NCBI GenBank assembly: GCA_023420435.1
Contig: JAEZWE010000122.1
Location: 1-6,144, forward strand
Source of the DNA: Bacteroidota bacterium
GTDB taxonomy: Bacteria; Bacteroidota; Bacteroidia; Flavobacteriales; Weeksellaceae
Direction of reading: 5' to 3'
Length of the DNA: 6,144 nucleotides
The translations under genes and the position numbers were made by a program. A model generated the notes under the pieces. That model made no database searches. It was given only the letters and a program-made list of their open reading frames with translations, and was not told the DNA's origin. Shown one piece after another: positions 6,073 through 6,144 of this stretch (position 1 is its first letter; every line of letters starts with the position of its first letter).

Positions 6073-6144
6073 TTAGTTAGCAGCTTTTACAGCGTCTTTA
6101 GCATCTTTAGCAGCACCAGCAGCAGCATCAGCAGCTCCTTTAGC
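6073..6144 (-). CDS. C-terminal end of an alanine-rich small protein (partial)
   Basis: On the minus strand a frame open from the right edge ends in TAA at 6075-6073 and encodes 23 residues beginning AKGAADAAAGAAKD and ending KDAVKAAN. Thirteen of the 23 residues are alanine, with Lys and Asp spaced as in an amphipathic helix (AAKDAKDAVKAA), and most alanines use GCT, as in a real repeat-derived coding sequence. The good terminator downstream, in the right orientation, supports a real gene. Similar tails occur in small flavobacterial lipoproteins and in LEA-like or entericidin-like stress proteins, from memory and not verified. The N-terminus and any signal peptide lie outside the window, so the function is unknown. 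Confidence 0.7.
   Translation of the reverse strand, partial: AKGAADAAAGAAKDAKDAVKAAN

Noticed and set aside
1..6144. CRISPR array, tRNA or rRNA gene, insertion sequence or attachment site
   Set aside because: I saw no regularly spaced direct repeats, cloverleaf-like sequence, transposase motif or terminal inverted repeats, and coding sequence fills nearly the whole window.

Overview
The window looks like ordinary chromosomal sequence from a low-GC Flavobacteriia bacterium, most plausibly the Chryseobacterium/Kaistella/Elizabethkingia group (Weeksellaceae). The reasons are the AT-rich composition, start codons preceded by A-rich stretches instead of Shine-Dalgarno sequences, Bacteroidota-type TAnnTTTG promoter boxes, and protein sequences that read like flavobacterial members of their families. 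The genus is inferred from impression and was not tested by a search.

Layout, left to right. Positions 1-1421, minus strand: a large multi-pass membrane protein resembling GT-C (PMT/GT39-like) glycosyltransferases, running off the left edge so its C-terminus is missing. A 107-bp divergent intergenic region (1422-1528) follows. A plus-strand pair comes next: nicotinate phosphoribosyltransferase (pncB, 1529-2707) and, 16 bp later, a secreted YciI-like domain protein (2724-3197). A hairpin terminator (3199-3224) lies between this pair and a converging minus-strand GlcG/HbpS-family (DUF336) protein (3247-3648). A 114-bp divergent region (3649-3762) holds promoter-like boxes for both directions. 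A second plus-strand pair follows: an RmuC-family protein (3763-5265) whose stop overlaps by 8 bases the start of a SpoU/TrmH-family RNA 2'-O-methyltransferase (5258-6022). A second hairpin terminator (6026-6050) separates this pair from the alanine-rich C-terminal end of a minus-strand gene (6073-6144) that runs off the right edge.

The genes belong to different processes: surface glycan or lipid modification, NAD salvage, genome maintenance and RNA modification. The two plus-strand pairs look like two-gene operons. The arrangement gives no sign of a defence island, prophage, insertion sequence, CRISPR array or biosynthetic cluster, and I found no rRNA or tRNA. I see no convincing undescribed system. 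The most worthwhile leads are modest: an exported YciI-domain protein in the NAD-salvage operon, a promoter box so close to the rmuC start that the mRNA may be leaderless, a bulged hairpin in the pncB leader, and the unassigned acceptor of the membrane glycosyltransferase.
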